A stretch of DNA of 64,000 bases from Bin87 sp965243255 (GTDB lineage Bacteria; Chloroflexota; Dehalococcoidia; Lucifugimonadales; UBA3495), in assembly GCA_965243255.1 (NCBI GenBank), contig CBDEUH010000004.1:2542001-2606000 (forward strand). The letters run 5' to 3'. Position 1 is the stretch's first letter. Each line of letters begins with the position of its first letter. Positions 41,868 through 51,499 of the stretch are shown here, one piece after another. The position numbers and the translations under genes are program-made. The notes below the pieces were generated by a model. That model saw nothing but the letters and a program-made list of their open reading frames with translations. It ran no database searches and had not been told where the DNA came from.

Positions 41868-43898
41868 ATGACCCAGAAACGAATGCAACTTTCCGTCTTT
41901 GCGGTGGCCGCCCTGGCCATCGTCGCCGTGGCCGCAGTGATGCTGCTGGCCGGCGGCGGCTCGGCGCGGGCCGACACCGCGAGCCTGGCCCCTGACAGCG
42001 GCGGCATGGACCTGCGGCCGATGCAGCAAGCAACAACGCCAACCCCAACACCTCGCTTCCCTAATCCTGAACCCTGCCCCGGGAAGGCGGGCAATCCCAA
42101 CACTGAGTCCGCCGCCGCGGTCGATTCCGGCCACATCGCCCTGTTCGACGTGTGGTGGAATACCGAGGAGGGGGAGCTGACCAACACCTCCTGCCCGCCC
42201 ACGGTAACGCACGTACCGGCGCAGACAGGTCGCGGCGGACATCCGGCGAGGGATGACCGTTACCCGTCCAGCATCAACATTGCGGAAACCGTCATCCACA
42301 TCCCGAACAGCGCCAAGGTCACGCTGACCGAAACCGCCTATCCGAAGGCGCAGTATCAGGCTTTGTGGGATGCCGACGATGCGGAGAACCCCGATGGCGA
42401 TGGCGACCGAATCGTGTGGGCGTTGCCGGCGTGCCCTCCCGAGGGCACTCCCCCGACCGGTGGTTTGTGCCTCAGCTTCTCCGCCGCCCTGCTCAATGGA
42501 GCGGACTGGCGACCCATTGACCCTGACGGCAATGGCGGCATCGTGTATCACGTTGACCACGTCCACCAGGTTGATATCGACAAGCAGGAAGACAGGTACG
42601 TGCTGGTGTACGAAGGCATAAGTGGTGGCAATAAGCTCCGCTGGAATTCGTATGACGCCAGCAAGAGCGAGATGCCGGTAGCGGCTGGGAGCTACGACCG
42701 CCCCAAGTGGTTCTTCACCAGCCGAGGTTCGTATGAATTCCAGGTGCACATCACCGGCGAACCTAACCAAGACCTGGACAATCCGGTAAGTGAGAATCCC
42801 AGGGTGAACAGCGACGTGCGGGAGTACGTTCTCCACGTGGGAGCGGAGGCCGACCTGGGCATTACCACGATGGAGGTGACGCCGGCAAGTCCCTCGCCCG
42901 GCAATAGCGTGACCGTCAGGATTACCGCCAACAATGCCGGCCCGGACGAGGCGCAGAAGACCAAGGTGGGCGTGAGCCTGCCGGAGGGATTGACTTATTC
43001 GTCCCACGTCGCGCCCAGCGGAACGAGCTACGAGTCCGGCGTTTGGACTGTCAACAACCTGGCCAACGAGGCGTCGAAGACCCTGACCTTAACGGCCACG
43101 GTGGACGCGGGAACCCTCGGGAATGAGTTGGCCGTACAGTCGACGATTTCCGCCACGGAGACCGTGCTGGAAGAGTACGAAGTGCCGGTGCTGGACCCGA
43201 GTCCGTCGAACGAAATGCGTACGCGCACCATCACGGTGGCGAGCAGCGCCAACGTGAATCCCGTCTTCGGGATTGAGCGCTCGGTGGCTGAAAACACTTC
43301 AGCTGGCACCAGTGTGGGACCCCGAATCGTGGTGAAAGATCCGGACACGGGTGACCCACAGACTCCCACCCTGGTGGGCGACGGCGCGGGTAAATTCACC
43401 GTGAGCCTGGTTGACGGGGGCGCACAGATTGCGGTGGCATCGGGCGCCAGCCTTGACCACGAGTGTCGCGGGCGCTACTCGCTGACCTTGCAAGTGAGTG
43501 ACGGCAAAGACGGGGCAGGCAACTCCGACACGGCGACCGACGACACTATCCCGCTGGATGTCCTAATCACCAACGACGTGTCGGACGATCCGTCCCTGAC
43601 CTTCGCCCTGGACAGTATCAGCGCGCAAGGAACGGCTTTTATGAGCGTGACGCACACCCCCAGCAACCTGGGTCGGCCGGACTGCCAGGACAGGTTCAGT
43701 TTCTGGGAGTACCAATTTCTCGAACTCGTCAATGGCGAATGGGTGGTCGAGTCTGACGATGACCTGGATCCTCGGTTCGAGTACACCGCCGCCAGCGGCG
43801 ATTCACACACGTTCAGGGTGGACCTGGTCGGTACGAGGCATGACGCCTCCGAGTTTCGCCGGATTTCATCCAATACCATCACGGTGAACTGGCCATAA
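41868..43898 (+). CDS. Secreted multi-domain surface protein (DUF11-like and cadherin-like)
   Basis: A 676-residue exported protein. A signal peptide, VAALAIVAVAAVMLLAGG followed by ARA, is cleaved near residue 36, then comes a Thr/Pro-rich linker. Residues 90-320 hold a domain around HIALFDVWWNTEEGEL and WFFTSRGSYEFQVHITG. Residues 325-420 are a DUF11-type beta domain (LGITTMEVTPASPSPGNSVTV). Residues 455-560 resemble a cadherin repeat: SVAENTSAGTSVG, VVKDPDTGDPQT, YSLTLQVSDGKDG. There is no sorting signal or membrane anchor at the C-terminus. The role is probably extracellular adhesion or structure. The next gene encodes a related protein. Confidence 0.75.
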   Translation: MTQKRMQLSVFAVAALAIVAVAAVMLLAGGGSARADTASLAPDSGGMDLRPMQQATTPTPTPRFPNPEPCPGKAGNPNTESAAAVDSGHIALFDVWWNTEEGELTNTSCPPTVTHVPAQTGRGGHPARDDRYPSSINIAETVIHIPNSAKVTLTETAYPKAQYQALWDADDAENPDGDGDRIVWALPACPPEGTPPTGGLCLSFSAALLNGADWRPIDPDGNGGIVYHVDHVHQVDIDKQEDRYVLVYEGISGGNKLRWNSYDASKSEMPVAAGSYDRPKWFFTSRGSYEFQVHITGEPNQDLDNPVSENPRVNSDVREYVLHVGAEADLGITTMEVTPASPSPGNSVTVRITANNAGPDEAQKTKVGVSLPEGLTYSSHVAPSGTSYESGVWTVNNLANEASKTLTLTATVDAGTLGNELAVQSTISATETVLEEYEVPVLDPSPSNEMRTRTITVASSANVNPVFGIERSVAENTSAGTSVGPRIVVKDPDTGDPQTPTLVGDGAGKFTVSLVDGGAQIAVASGASLDHECRGRYSLTLQVSDGKDGAGNSDTATDDTIPLDVLITNDVSDDPSLTFALDSISAQGTAFMSVTHTPSNLGRPDCQDRFSFWEYQFLELVNGEWVVESDDDLDPRFEYTAASGDSHTFRVDLVGTRHDASEFRRISSNTITVNWP

Positions 43899-43922
43899 TC
43901 CGGCCTGATTCTCCTGCCCGTA

Positions 43923-43956
43923 GGGTCGGAACCCGCATATCAGCGGGCTCCGACCC
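43923..43956. terminator. Strong stem-loop between two surface-protein genes
   Basis: GGGTCGGA (43923-43930) pairs with TCCGACCC (43949-43956), and CCCGC (43932-43936) with GCGGG (43943-43947) around the loop ATATCA. The 13 base pairs with one mismatch are stable. No T-run follows, so it may act as a bidirectional terminator or mRNA-stabilising structure. Confidence 0.55.
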
Positions 43957-43999
43957 AAACCCAACTTGAGACCTCACCCTATCATGTTGAAGATTTACC

Positions 44000-46900
44000 A
44001 TGTCCAATCGTGTTCTATTGATTATTGCTTTCGCAGTGGCTGCCTTGTGCCTGGCAGTGACTGTCGCCTTTCCGGGCGGGCGTGTTGCTCGCGCTCAGTG
44101 GGATGATAACGGCTATGTGGACGTGGGTTTAATCTTGGAGGCTCCAGCTCATACAGCTGATTCCAGTGCTAAAGTCGAACTAGAGGTTATCGTTGTAAAC
44201 CATGGGTCCAGAACCGCTTACGACGTGGAAGTCCTAGTGCGCGTCGAGAACCCTACCTTAAGCCACTTCAGTGATTTGGATCTGGTGGGGTACAGGGAGC
44301 CGCCTGTCGGGAGCGTGTCTCTGGACAGTGATCAAAGGACCCTCCGATGGTTGATACCCGCCCTCGGGGGAGTGCAACGCGAAGGGTTTACTGCGTGGGT
44401 AACAAATAGAGATGAGTCCTCAGACGCCCCAGTTCAGTTCAATCATAGTCTCATCCCGCATGAATACTTTGGAGAGGTGACCACTTCATCATTCGAAAGT
44501 GAATTACACAAAGGAAACAACACAGATCGAGTATGGCAATATAAAATTTCTACAGCCGCTCAAAATAATCAGTATGATCAGGCGGGGGGAAACTATACGG
44601 TTGACGTGTCAGTGGACAATGCCTTTCCGTCACCAGGGAACACCGTCAATTTCACTATCACCACAGATAGAGCAACGCCACCTGGACATACTAACAAGCC
44701 ACCGCCGATTGATCTGAAGGTTGACATTGAACTGACTGATGGCTTGGAGGTTGACGATACGGGAACGAAAAGTTACGACCCGGCTACCAAGCCAGATTCG
44801 GTGGAATACAGCGATGGCGTGTTCAATGTTGGGACGCTGAAAACGGGTGATATTAAAGGAGGGGGGTATTCCGTGACCCTGCCAATCGACGTGAAGGACG
44901 CCGCGGTGGTGGACGAACAGTGCCTGACGGCGAAGCTGACCGGGAATCCCCCGCCAGGCGTAGGAACTATTGACGACGACGTATCGGACAACGTGGCGAA
45001 ATTGTGTTTGGGGGACCAGCCGCCGGAGCCGCTCGCAAGCGACCAGATCGCTGCCTTTACTATTTATCCCTGCGTTGGCAATACGGATCCACCCTGCGAC
45101 GATACCGACGATGTGCGAGTACGAGCAGTCAGGACCGCTGATGAAAATATCTTGATAGCCGGGAGAGCGTTTGTTCATATCCCGGAAGAGGCGAGCAGAA
45201 CCTACGATAGCCACGCTAATAGCGTCAACGCGGGCACCGTTGTTTCCTGGCAAATTCCGGTGACTTGGGACGCCAGTGAATTTGATGGTGTCAACACGCA
45301 GTGGAACAATCTACGTGATGGCTTTGTTGCCAGCGGAATTAACGGCGGGGACCCTCCTGGACAGGTTCATATTCGAGCTTTTGAGGGTACAACCTCTGAA
45401 TTAGTTTATAAGATGAACTCTGGAACTACTCCGGCGTGGACTGGCGAAGACACAGTCGGCTACAATCCGGGAGCAAGTAACGGTCCATATGATGAAGACT
45501 ACATCGCGGAGTTCGAGAAACTTGGCACATATAAGCTGCAATTCACGGCGAAGCTCACTCGCGCCACCCTCGACGGCGACGAAGACTGTGACCCCAACAG
45601 CGCCACGCCTCCGGTCAACCAGAGATTTTGCGCCACGGAAACTTATGCTTTCCACGTAGGACCAATGGCAGAACTGGGGGTGCGTGACGGCGGCGCCAGT
45701 TCGAAAGCCGGCTCCGACCAAGTGGCGTTCACCGTAGTCGGAGTCAACAACCGATACGAGGCCGCGGAGAGCGGCAAAGTGGTCGTCGATCTGCCGGCCG
45801 GGACTACTGGGCTGATCACCGTTCCCGCCGATACCGGGACCTTCGACGCAAACGCCAACCCGCCCACGTGGACCTGGGACATCCACGACCTGGAGTACAG
45901 CGATCTCCGGCGGTCAAAAGGACTTCCCGGTGGGGAAACGGTTACGCTCATCGTGGACGGGGTCAGTGCCAATGAAACGGCAACGGCGAAAATCGCCTAT
46001 GATCCCTACGAGGTCTGCATCGGGACTGTCGGCGACAGCAAAAGCAAAACCTTGGACTACGACAACCAAATGGGTTGCGAGGCGCACGACGAGGACAACG
46101 ACAACACCGGGGACGGCAGTTGGCACGAAGGGACGGTGTTTGACCTTTATGACGGCAACAACACGGCTACCATCACCGCGAGAGCGGGAACCGGGGGTGG
46201 AGGAGATGATGCGCCGTCGCCCAGGGCCGCCAAGTCGGGCGCGCCCAGCGTTACCGTCCAGTGGGAGGCGGTGGCAACGGTGAACAGCGTTGCGGTGACG
46301 CACTACCAAGTGGAGCGGTCGGCCAGCGACTGGGAGATAGTTGCGGACAACGTGGAGGAAACCACCTGGATCGATACCACCGTGGAACCAGGGAAGACCT
46401 ACCGCTATCGGGTGCGGGCGGTGAACGGCGCGGGAGTGGCCGGGCCGCCCTCGGCGCCCGAAGAAGCCCGCGTGCCGGACGTACCCGTGGTTACTAGAGA
46501 GGTGGAGGTGATTAAGGAGGTTGAGGTTGACGGCGGCACGGAGACGGTGTTTGAAGAGGTGATTGTGGAGGTGGAAGTTGAGGTGCCGGTGCTGCCGGCC
46601 GGGCCCACGGGGCTGACCGCCGTGGCCGAGGGGGAGGAGGCCATCGCCCTGAGCTGGAGCGGGCCGGATCGGCTGTATGACCATCCCGTGAGGGGGTACG
46701 AGGTGGAAGCGTCGGAGGACGGGGAGTTGTGGACGACCTTGGAAACCCAGGTGGACCGGGCCTCCTACACCCACCGGGGGCTGGAGGCCGGCTCCACGCG
46801 CCACTACCGGGTCTATGCCCACAACAGGGAAGGGCGCAGCCTGGCGTCGGAGTCGGTTCAGGCGACCACGGGGGGAGTGCCGCCGGGGCCGCAGTCTGTG

Positions 46901-47143
46901 GCTGAGTTGTTCCGTCCGCTGATTGACTACGGGCTGCTCACCGCGGTGTTCCACTACGACAACGGGACGCAGAAATGGACGTTCTTCGACCCGGCGCCGG
47001 AGTTCGCCGGTTTGAACACGCTGGCGCCCATCGACCTATCTGCGGAGCCGCCGGTCATCCTCATCGTGCACATGAGGAGCATACGGGTGGAGTTCATGGG
47101 GCAGACGCTGTACCCGGGGTGGAACTACATCACGGTGCGGTGA
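44000..47143 (+). CDS. Large secreted protein with DUF11-like and fibronectin type III domains
   Basis: A 1047-residue exported protein. A signal peptide (LLIIAFAVAALCLAVTVAF) is cleaved after ARA near residue 32. Residues 38-150 and 195-330 are immunoglobulin-like DUF11-type domains, and residues 345-560 a domain with GTYKLQFTAKL and ETYAFHVGPM as in the previous gene. Two fibronectin type III domains follow (about 750-830 and 870-960), separated by a Val/Glu repeat linker with VTREVEVIKEVEV and VIVEVEVEVPVLP. The C-terminal 90 residues form a domain seen in Chloroflexi surface proteins. The 5' half is clearly AT-richer than the 3' half, so the gene looks mosaic. Confidence 0.75.
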   Translation: MSNRVLLIIAFAVAALCLAVTVAFPGGRVARAQWDDNGYVDVGLILEAPAHTADSSAKVELEVIVVNHGSRTAYDVEVLVRVENPTLSHFSDLDLVGYREPPVGSVSLDSDQRTLRWLIPALGGVQREGFTAWVTNRDESSDAPVQFNHSLIPHEYFGEVTTSSFESELHKGNNTDRVWQYKISTAAQNNQYDQAGGNYTVDVSVDNAFPSPGNTVNFTITTDRATPPGHTNKPPPIDLKVDIELTDGLEVDDTGTKSYDPATKPDSVEYSDGVFNVGTLKTGDIKGGGYSVTLPIDVKDAAVVDEQCLTAKLTGNPPPGVGTIDDDVSDNVAKLCLGDQPPEPLASDQIAAFTIYPCVGNTDPPCDDTDDVRVRAVRTADENILIAGRAFVHIPEEASRTYDSHANSVNAGTVVSWQIPVTWDASEFDGVNTQWNNLRDGFVASGINGGDPPGQVHIRAFEGTTSELVYKMNSGTTPAWTGEDTVGYNPGASNGPYDEDYIAEFEKLGTYKLQFTAKLTRATLDGDEDCDPNSATPPVNQRFCATETYAFHVGPMAELGVRDGGASSKAGSDQVAFTVVGVNNRYEAAESGKVVVDLPAGTTGLITVPADTGTFDANANPPTWTWDIHDLEYSDLRRSKGLPGGETVTLIVDGVSANETATAKIAYDPYEVCIGTVGDSKSKTLDYDNQMGCEAHDEDNDNTGDGSWHEGTVFDLYDGNNTATITARAGTGGGGDDAPSPRAAKSGAPSVTVQWEAVATVNSVAVTHYQVERSASDWEIVADNVEETTWIDTTVEPGKTYRYRVRAVNGAGVAGPPSAPEEARVPDVPVVTREVEVIKEVEVDGGTETVFEEVIVEVEVEVPVLPAGPTGLTAVAEGEEAIALSWSGPDRLYDHPVRGYEVEASEDGELWTTLETQVDRASYTHRGLEAGSTRHYRVYAHNREGRSLASESVQATTGGVPPGPQSVAELFRPLIDYGLLTAVFHYDNGTQKWTFFDPAPEFAGLNTLAPIDLSAEPPVILIVHMRSIRVEFMGQTLYPGWNYITVR

Positions 47144-47222
47144 TCGCTGAGCGGGCCGCTATTCGCAGTCGCGCTCTGACGGCGAGCGCTGGTTTCGTCA
47201 TCCGCAGCGCCGACAGCAACGA

Positions 47223-48551
47223 CTAGGCCCGCCTGGGGCTGGCGTCAATGCGATAGAGGGACACCATCAGCCGGCCGAAGACCAGGAAGAACATATAGCC
47301 GAAGACCCATGTCGTGTGCCACACGTAACCTACGTTCATACGGTCCAGCGCCTCTTCCCGGGAAAAGCCGAGCCCGGCGAGGTTGATTTCCCAGGACCAC
47401 AGTAGATTGTGGTCCGGCAGCACGCTGGGCAAGTCTGGCGACAGGTATATCGCCAGAATGGCGCCGATCCCCAAAACTCCCGAGATCATCGCAAGAACCG
47501 ACGTTGTAGCGAGCAGGAACAACCGGTCCCGCTCGTTGGGGTTGAAGGCCGGGTCCCGCAGTACCAAGAGTGCAGCGAAGGCAACGCCCAACACCGGCAA
47601 TAGGACCGTCAAGTGTACGGATACGGAAATATTGGTGATCACGACGACTGTGGCGTACGCGAAAATCAACGGTGGCAGCACAACGAAGGCCGCCCGGCGG
47701 AGGGCGCTGGCGCCGTCGATGGCGCCTGAGTATTGATGCCTCCATAGCAACTGAAACGCCAGCCCGGCAGTAGATGCGATCAGCAGGTTTAGGAGCAGGG
47801 CCAGCATGTAGGGCATGGTTGTGCCGGCGAGGCTCCCGATCGTATAGAAGCCGTAGTGGTCCGTGTGTATCCGGGAAAACTGCAGGAGCGGGGTGGTCAA
47901 CAGGAAGAACAGCGAAACCCAGAAGAACTCCCGTAGGCCAGCCTCGCGGTCGCTGAGCAGGAACCCTTGCGCCAGAACGATCCCTATGGTGAAAGCGATG
48001 TAGGCTGTGGGCATCCAGCCGCTGTTCCACCCGAATAAGGAGAGAGCATACCCGCCAACGATAAACAGCCCCAGCGGGAAAACCCTCAGAATCCCAAAAC
48101 GGACTCCGTCCTCAAGCATTGAGCGACTTTTCCTCGATGGCGCAGCTCGGGTCTCGTGTCCGACGCCGGAAGCCGGTCCCGGGTCAGGCATCGCTCGGAG
48201 TCGAGGGGCGCCGGCACGACTGCTGGTGACGTGGCCCAGTGCCGTCTGAAAGTCGGTTGCCAGCCCGGCCAGCAACACGAGACCGGCTATCTCCGTGTGC
48301 GACAGATTGAGGGCTTCACCGAAGACTCTCAGCCTCTGAAGAGTGGGGCGGGTGTTGCCGGATTCCCACCGCGACACGGTGGCGTGGCTATACCGCTCCG
48401 CGTAGTCATTGTCTACCGATCCCATCCTTTCCAAAAGGGCTTCCTGCGTCAACCCTCGCCGACCGCCGCCGGGTGAAAAGGACTCGCGGTAAGACCTCAT
48501 CAATAGGCCAACCTGGGCCGCTCTGGCCCGCTGCTCGTTACGACTCCACAT
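47223..48551 (-). CDS. XRE-type helix-turn-helix protein fused to a polytopic membrane domain
   Basis: A 442-residue protein. Residues 12-85 are an XRE-type DNA-binding domain (LTQEALLERMGSVDNDY then YSHATVSRWESGNTRPTLQRL in two pieces). A linker follows to residue 150. The rest holds eight or more hydrophobic segments, the first near RVFPLGLFIVGGYALSLFGW and the last near WHTTWVFGYMFFLVFGRL. A DNA-binding domain tethered to the membrane suggests a one-component membrane regulator. It is divergent from the secreted protein gene at 48711, a likely target. The start could also be the Met at 48500. Confidence 0.75.
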   Translation of the reverse strand: MWSRNEQRARAAQVGLLMRSYRESFSPGGGRRGLTQEALLERMGSVDNDYAERYSHATVSRWESGNTRPTLQRLRVFGEALNLSHTEIAGLVLLAGLATDFQTALGHVTSSRAGAPRLRAMPDPGPASGVGHETRAAPSRKSRSMLEDGVRFGILRVFPLGLFIVGGYALSLFGWNSGWMPTAYIAFTIGIVLAQGFLLSDREAGLREFFWVSLFFLLTTPLLQFSRIHTDHYGFYTIGSLAGTTMPYMLALLLNLLIASTAGLAFQLLWRHQYSGAIDGASALRRAAFVVLPPLIFAYATVVVITNISVSVHLTVLLPVLGVAFAALLVLRDPAFNPNERDRLFLLATTSVLAMISGVLGIGAILAIYLSPDLPSVLPDHNLLWSWEINLAGLGFSREEALDRMNVGYVWHTTWVFGYMFFLVFGRLMVSLYRIDASPRRA

Positions 48552-48710
48552 TGTTCAGCTCGCACATTCCACCTTTGGGATGTCAAAAAAACTGCAATGC
48601 ACAGACTTGTCCATATGCACACGCTACTATCGCAGCGGAGGTCAGCAAGAAGGGACGAGGTCATGAACGCCTTCGAACAACTGCTCACATTATACAGGAG
48701 GTACGACAAC

Positions 48711-49514
48711 ATGCATGGTATTGGATCTCGCGTTTCGAACACCCGCCTGATTCTGGTGTTGCTAATTGTTTCGGTGATTACCGCGGTTGCTTTCGCGGCG
48801 CTGTCGCCGCCGGTGGCGCTGGGTCAGGCCAACGATAGTCCGGCAACCATGGAGGAGTGCAAAGAGGAACTGGCCGCCGGGCGTGCGGTGTTATGCACGA
48901 GCAATTCATTCTCGGTCATCACCACCATGGCTGATGGAACATACCACATCAACTGGAGTGAGTGGGCCAATCGGCAGAGCAACGTGGAACGCTACACCAT
49001 CCAGAGGCTCCGGTTCATGTACCGCCACAACTTCCGGCTCGAAGCCGACGGCACCGCTGTGAACGACTGGGAACACACCGTACCGGATGTGAACAGCTGC
49101 CGACCCTGGGGGGTTGAAAGGGACAACACGGGAGTAGTGACCCGATGGGCCTGGTTCTGCAATGGCATCTCAAATGTCCGCGAAGACCCTTCGGGGGTAC
49201 CGACGTCGATAGAGCGGTTGGACGACGACTGGACGGCAACGTCCTGGACCGGCTCCCTGTTGGCGCCGGGACCCAAACATAACGTCCAGGTTCAGGCTCT
49301 AAGGATCCCAGGCAGCAAGACCGAGGCGCACCCAGACAACCCGCAGAGCGCAACCGACCGGCTGACGCAACAGGAGGTGGATGACAACACGCATAACCTG
49401 CTCGCCTCCGACGTTGAGATGCACCTCTATGTGATAACCGCTCGATTCGGTGACGGGGCCACCCGGCGCAGTCACGGGCTAATCACCGGCTCACCCTTCG
49501 CCGACAGGGAATGA
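48711..49514 (+). CDS. Secreted hypothetical protein
   Basis: A 267-residue exported protein I do not recognise. A signal peptide (LILVLLIVSVITAVAFAALS) is cleaved near GQA at about residue 40. The mature part has a four-Cys set (EECKEEL, VLCTSN, NSCRPWG, WFCNG) that could make two disulphides, and a fibronectin-like feel around YHINWSEWANRQSNVERYTI. It ends without an anchor. The ATG at 48711 follows AGGAGGT by eight bases, which decides the start over upstream frames from 48597. It is divergent from the membrane-linked XRE gene. Confidence 0.7.
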   Translation: MHGIGSRVSNTRLILVLLIVSVITAVAFAALSPPVALGQANDSPATMEECKEELAAGRAVLCTSNSFSVITTMADGTYHINWSEWANRQSNVERYTIQRLRFMYRHNFRLEADGTAVNDWEHTVPDVNSCRPWGVERDNTGVVTRWAWFCNGISNVREDPSGVPTSIERLDDDWTATSWTGSLLAPGPKHNVQVQALRIPGSKTEAHPDNPQSATDRLTQQEVDDNTHNLLASDVEMHLYVITARFGDGATRRSHGLITGSPFADRE

Positions 49515-49534
49515 CTGTTGGCCAGCAGGTTGGG

Positions 49535-49654
49535 ATGGGCTTGTGTTTGACGCCCGAACAGAAAGCCCGTGTCCAGATTGACGCCCTGCTGGATTCGGCT
49601 GGCTGGGCGGTGGGACCCGCAACCGGGGGCCTACGCCAAGCACGGTCATGCTGA
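49535..49654 (+). pseudogene. 5' fragment of a type I restriction subunit gene (hsdR)
   Basis: From the ATG at 49535 the frame reads LTPEQKARVQIDALLDSAGW and stays open to a TGA at 49652-49654, about 39 codons. That start is the typical N-terminus of type I restriction endonuclease R subunits and related helicases. Similarity ends near 49612 and nothing of the 800-1000-residue remainder is present. It is a leftover of a deleted restriction system at the border between two gene blocks. Confidence 0.55.
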
Positions 49655-49690
49655 ACTAGGAGCAGTGCTCTTTCGCGTACGCGTGAGGCG

Positions 49691-51469
49691 TTACTCGGTG
49701 GCCCAGGGGCGGGAGCGGGCCATTTCCCGCACGCCTTGAGGCGTGGCAATGGGAGCGAGGCATTGCTCTCCCATGCACACGTAGAGAGCGGCGTCCCGGC
49801 GCGCCGGGAAACCCAGATCGTGTATGCGTTGTGCGTCCCGTTCGATGTCCAGCAGCAGCGTCAACTTGTGCGGCGCGTGGACCCGTAGAGCCGCCTGGTG
49901 TAGCGGACGGTATGACGTGTCGGTCGCGTCGCCCACCAGCATCATGCTGACCGGTCCGTGGGTCAGCCAGCTCTTGGCCCGTCCCCATGCCGACCCCGCC
50001 GGCAGGAACAGGGCTTCCTCGTCCTCTTCCATGCGGCGCGAGGCGTGGTCGCCCAGATAACTCTTGCCGGGAACCACCGGCTCGAAGATCTTCAGGGTGG
50101 CCGCAGCCTGCTCTGCATACCTCTCTTCGCCGGTCAGTCGAGACAGGACCGAAAGCGCTTCAGCCCAGCAGCTGTTGTCCAAAACAGGTTGCTCTCGCCG
50201 CAGGAATCCAGCCTCAAAGGATTGCGGCGCGGCCGTATCGTAGCAGCCACCTTCGGATGCGCCGAAAATGCGCTGCGTGGTCGCGGCGATCTCGGAGGCC
50301 CGGCTCAGATATTCCGGCCGGCCGGTGGACTGGTATCGGGCCAGCCAGGCCCGAAGGAAATACACCTGGTCGATGAGGGTGGATGCGGCGCCGTTAGTCT
50401 CGCCGGCGCGGCGACTCAGCCCGCCCTGGGCACTCCAACTCCCTGACCACAATTCGTCCAGAATGTCGGCCCCCAAACGCCCATGTGACGGGCGGTTTAA
50501 CACGTCGCCGGCGTGGAACAGAGACTGGGCGGCCAGAGCGTTCCATCCCGCGTAGAATGTATGGTCAATCGGTGGCGGAACGCTTGCGTCGCGGCTTTTC
50601 CAGGACCCTTGGTAGAAAGGTTCGTCGGCGTCCTGGCTGGCGTAGAACAATCTTTCATCCGGGTTGAATAGCGTGGTCAGCAGGTAATCCAGGATCCCGC
50701 TGACGGCGGTTCTGTAAATCGATTTGCGAGTGATCTGGAACGCTGCCAGATAGGCCATGGCCAGGTTGGCGTTGGTGACCAGCATCTTCTCGTAGTGCGG
50801 CACCTTCCAGTCCCGGCTGACTGCGTACCGGAAGAACCCCTGATCCTTGGGGTCGTAGATGCCGTGCCACATGCCCTGCAGGGTGGATTCGACCATTGCC
50901 AGCAGCGAGCGGTTGCCGGTCAGTTCGTAGCGGGCCAGGAGGAATTGGAGCGCCTCCCACGGAGGCTGTTTGGGTTCCAGTGCGAACCCCCCGAACTCTT
51001 CGTCGTGAAGATTCTGCAATTGACACAGCACGGCATCTATGGAGGCGTTGGTTCCGGGGTTGGTGGACGGCTTGGCTCGGGCGGCCGGGCTGGATAATTC
51101 CGTGGCGGATTCCCCGCTGGATATCTGCTCCAGCACGTCGGCCATCTCGTCGGCCGGAGTGTAGGGCAGACCGGCCAGGAACTCCCCGTCCGGCGTCAGA
51201 AAGGCCACCGACGGATAGGTGCCCTGGTTGTAGCGCAGCGATATGTCCGGCCGCTGGTCGACGTCCACGCGCACCGGGATGAACCGGGAGTTGACCAAAT
51301 AGATAACGCGAGGATCCGAATACGCGGTCTCGTCCATCACGTGGCACCAGTGGCACCAGGTAGCTCCCAGAGTGAGCAGTACCGGCTTGTCTTCCGACCG
51401 GGAAGCCGTGAAAGCGTCCTGGCTCCAGTCGCGCCAGGCGATGCCGCCGGCGCCGTGAGATTGGCTCAT
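49691..51469 (-). CDS. Thioredoxin-domain DUF255 protein (YyaL/SSP411 family)
   Basis: A 592-residue protein of the DUF255 family. The N-terminal thioredoxin fold carries GATWCHWCHVMDETAYSDP near residue 38, with the CxxC pair, then VDVDQRPDISLRYNQGTYPS. The rest is an (alpha/alpha)6-barrel like glycosidase or epimerase folds (AQSLFHAGDVL, YAEQAAATLKIF). It is shorter than the usual 650-700 residues. The ATG at 51469 has GGAGG nine bases before it. The family's role is unknown. It closes a minus-strand run that begins at 57268. Confidence 0.88.
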   Translation of the reverse strand: MSQSHGAGGIAWRDWSQDAFTASRSEDKPVLLTLGATWCHWCHVMDETAYSDPRVIYLVNSRFIPVRVDVDQRPDISLRYNQGTYPSVAFLTPDGEFLAGLPYTPADEMADVLEQISSGESATELSSPAARAKPSTNPGTNASIDAVLCQLQNLHDEEFGGFALEPKQPPWEALQFLLARYELTGNRSLLAMVESTLQGMWHGIYDPKDQGFFRYAVSRDWKVPHYEKMLVTNANLAMAYLAAFQITRKSIYRTAVSGILDYLLTTLFNPDERLFYASQDADEPFYQGSWKSRDASVPPPIDHTFYAGWNALAAQSLFHAGDVLNRPSHGRLGADILDELWSGSWSAQGGLSRRAGETNGAASTLIDQVYFLRAWLARYQSTGRPEYLSRASEIAATTQRIFGASEGGCYDTAAPQSFEAGFLRREQPVLDNSCWAEALSVLSRLTGEERYAEQAAATLKIFEPVVPGKSYLGDHASRRMEEDEEALFLPAGSAWGRAKSWLTHGPVSMMLVGDATDTSYRPLHQAALRVHAPHKLTLLLDIERDAQRIHDLGFPARRDAALYVCMGEQCLAPIATPQGVREMARSRPWATE

Positions 51470-51499
51470 CCGTATCAACCTCCGCCAGTGGATGGGTGA

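Noticed and set aside
41400..43007. A 535-codon minus-strand frame
   Set aside because: It is opposite the secreted protein with a clear signal peptide, and its Arg/Val/His-rich text resembles other shadows.
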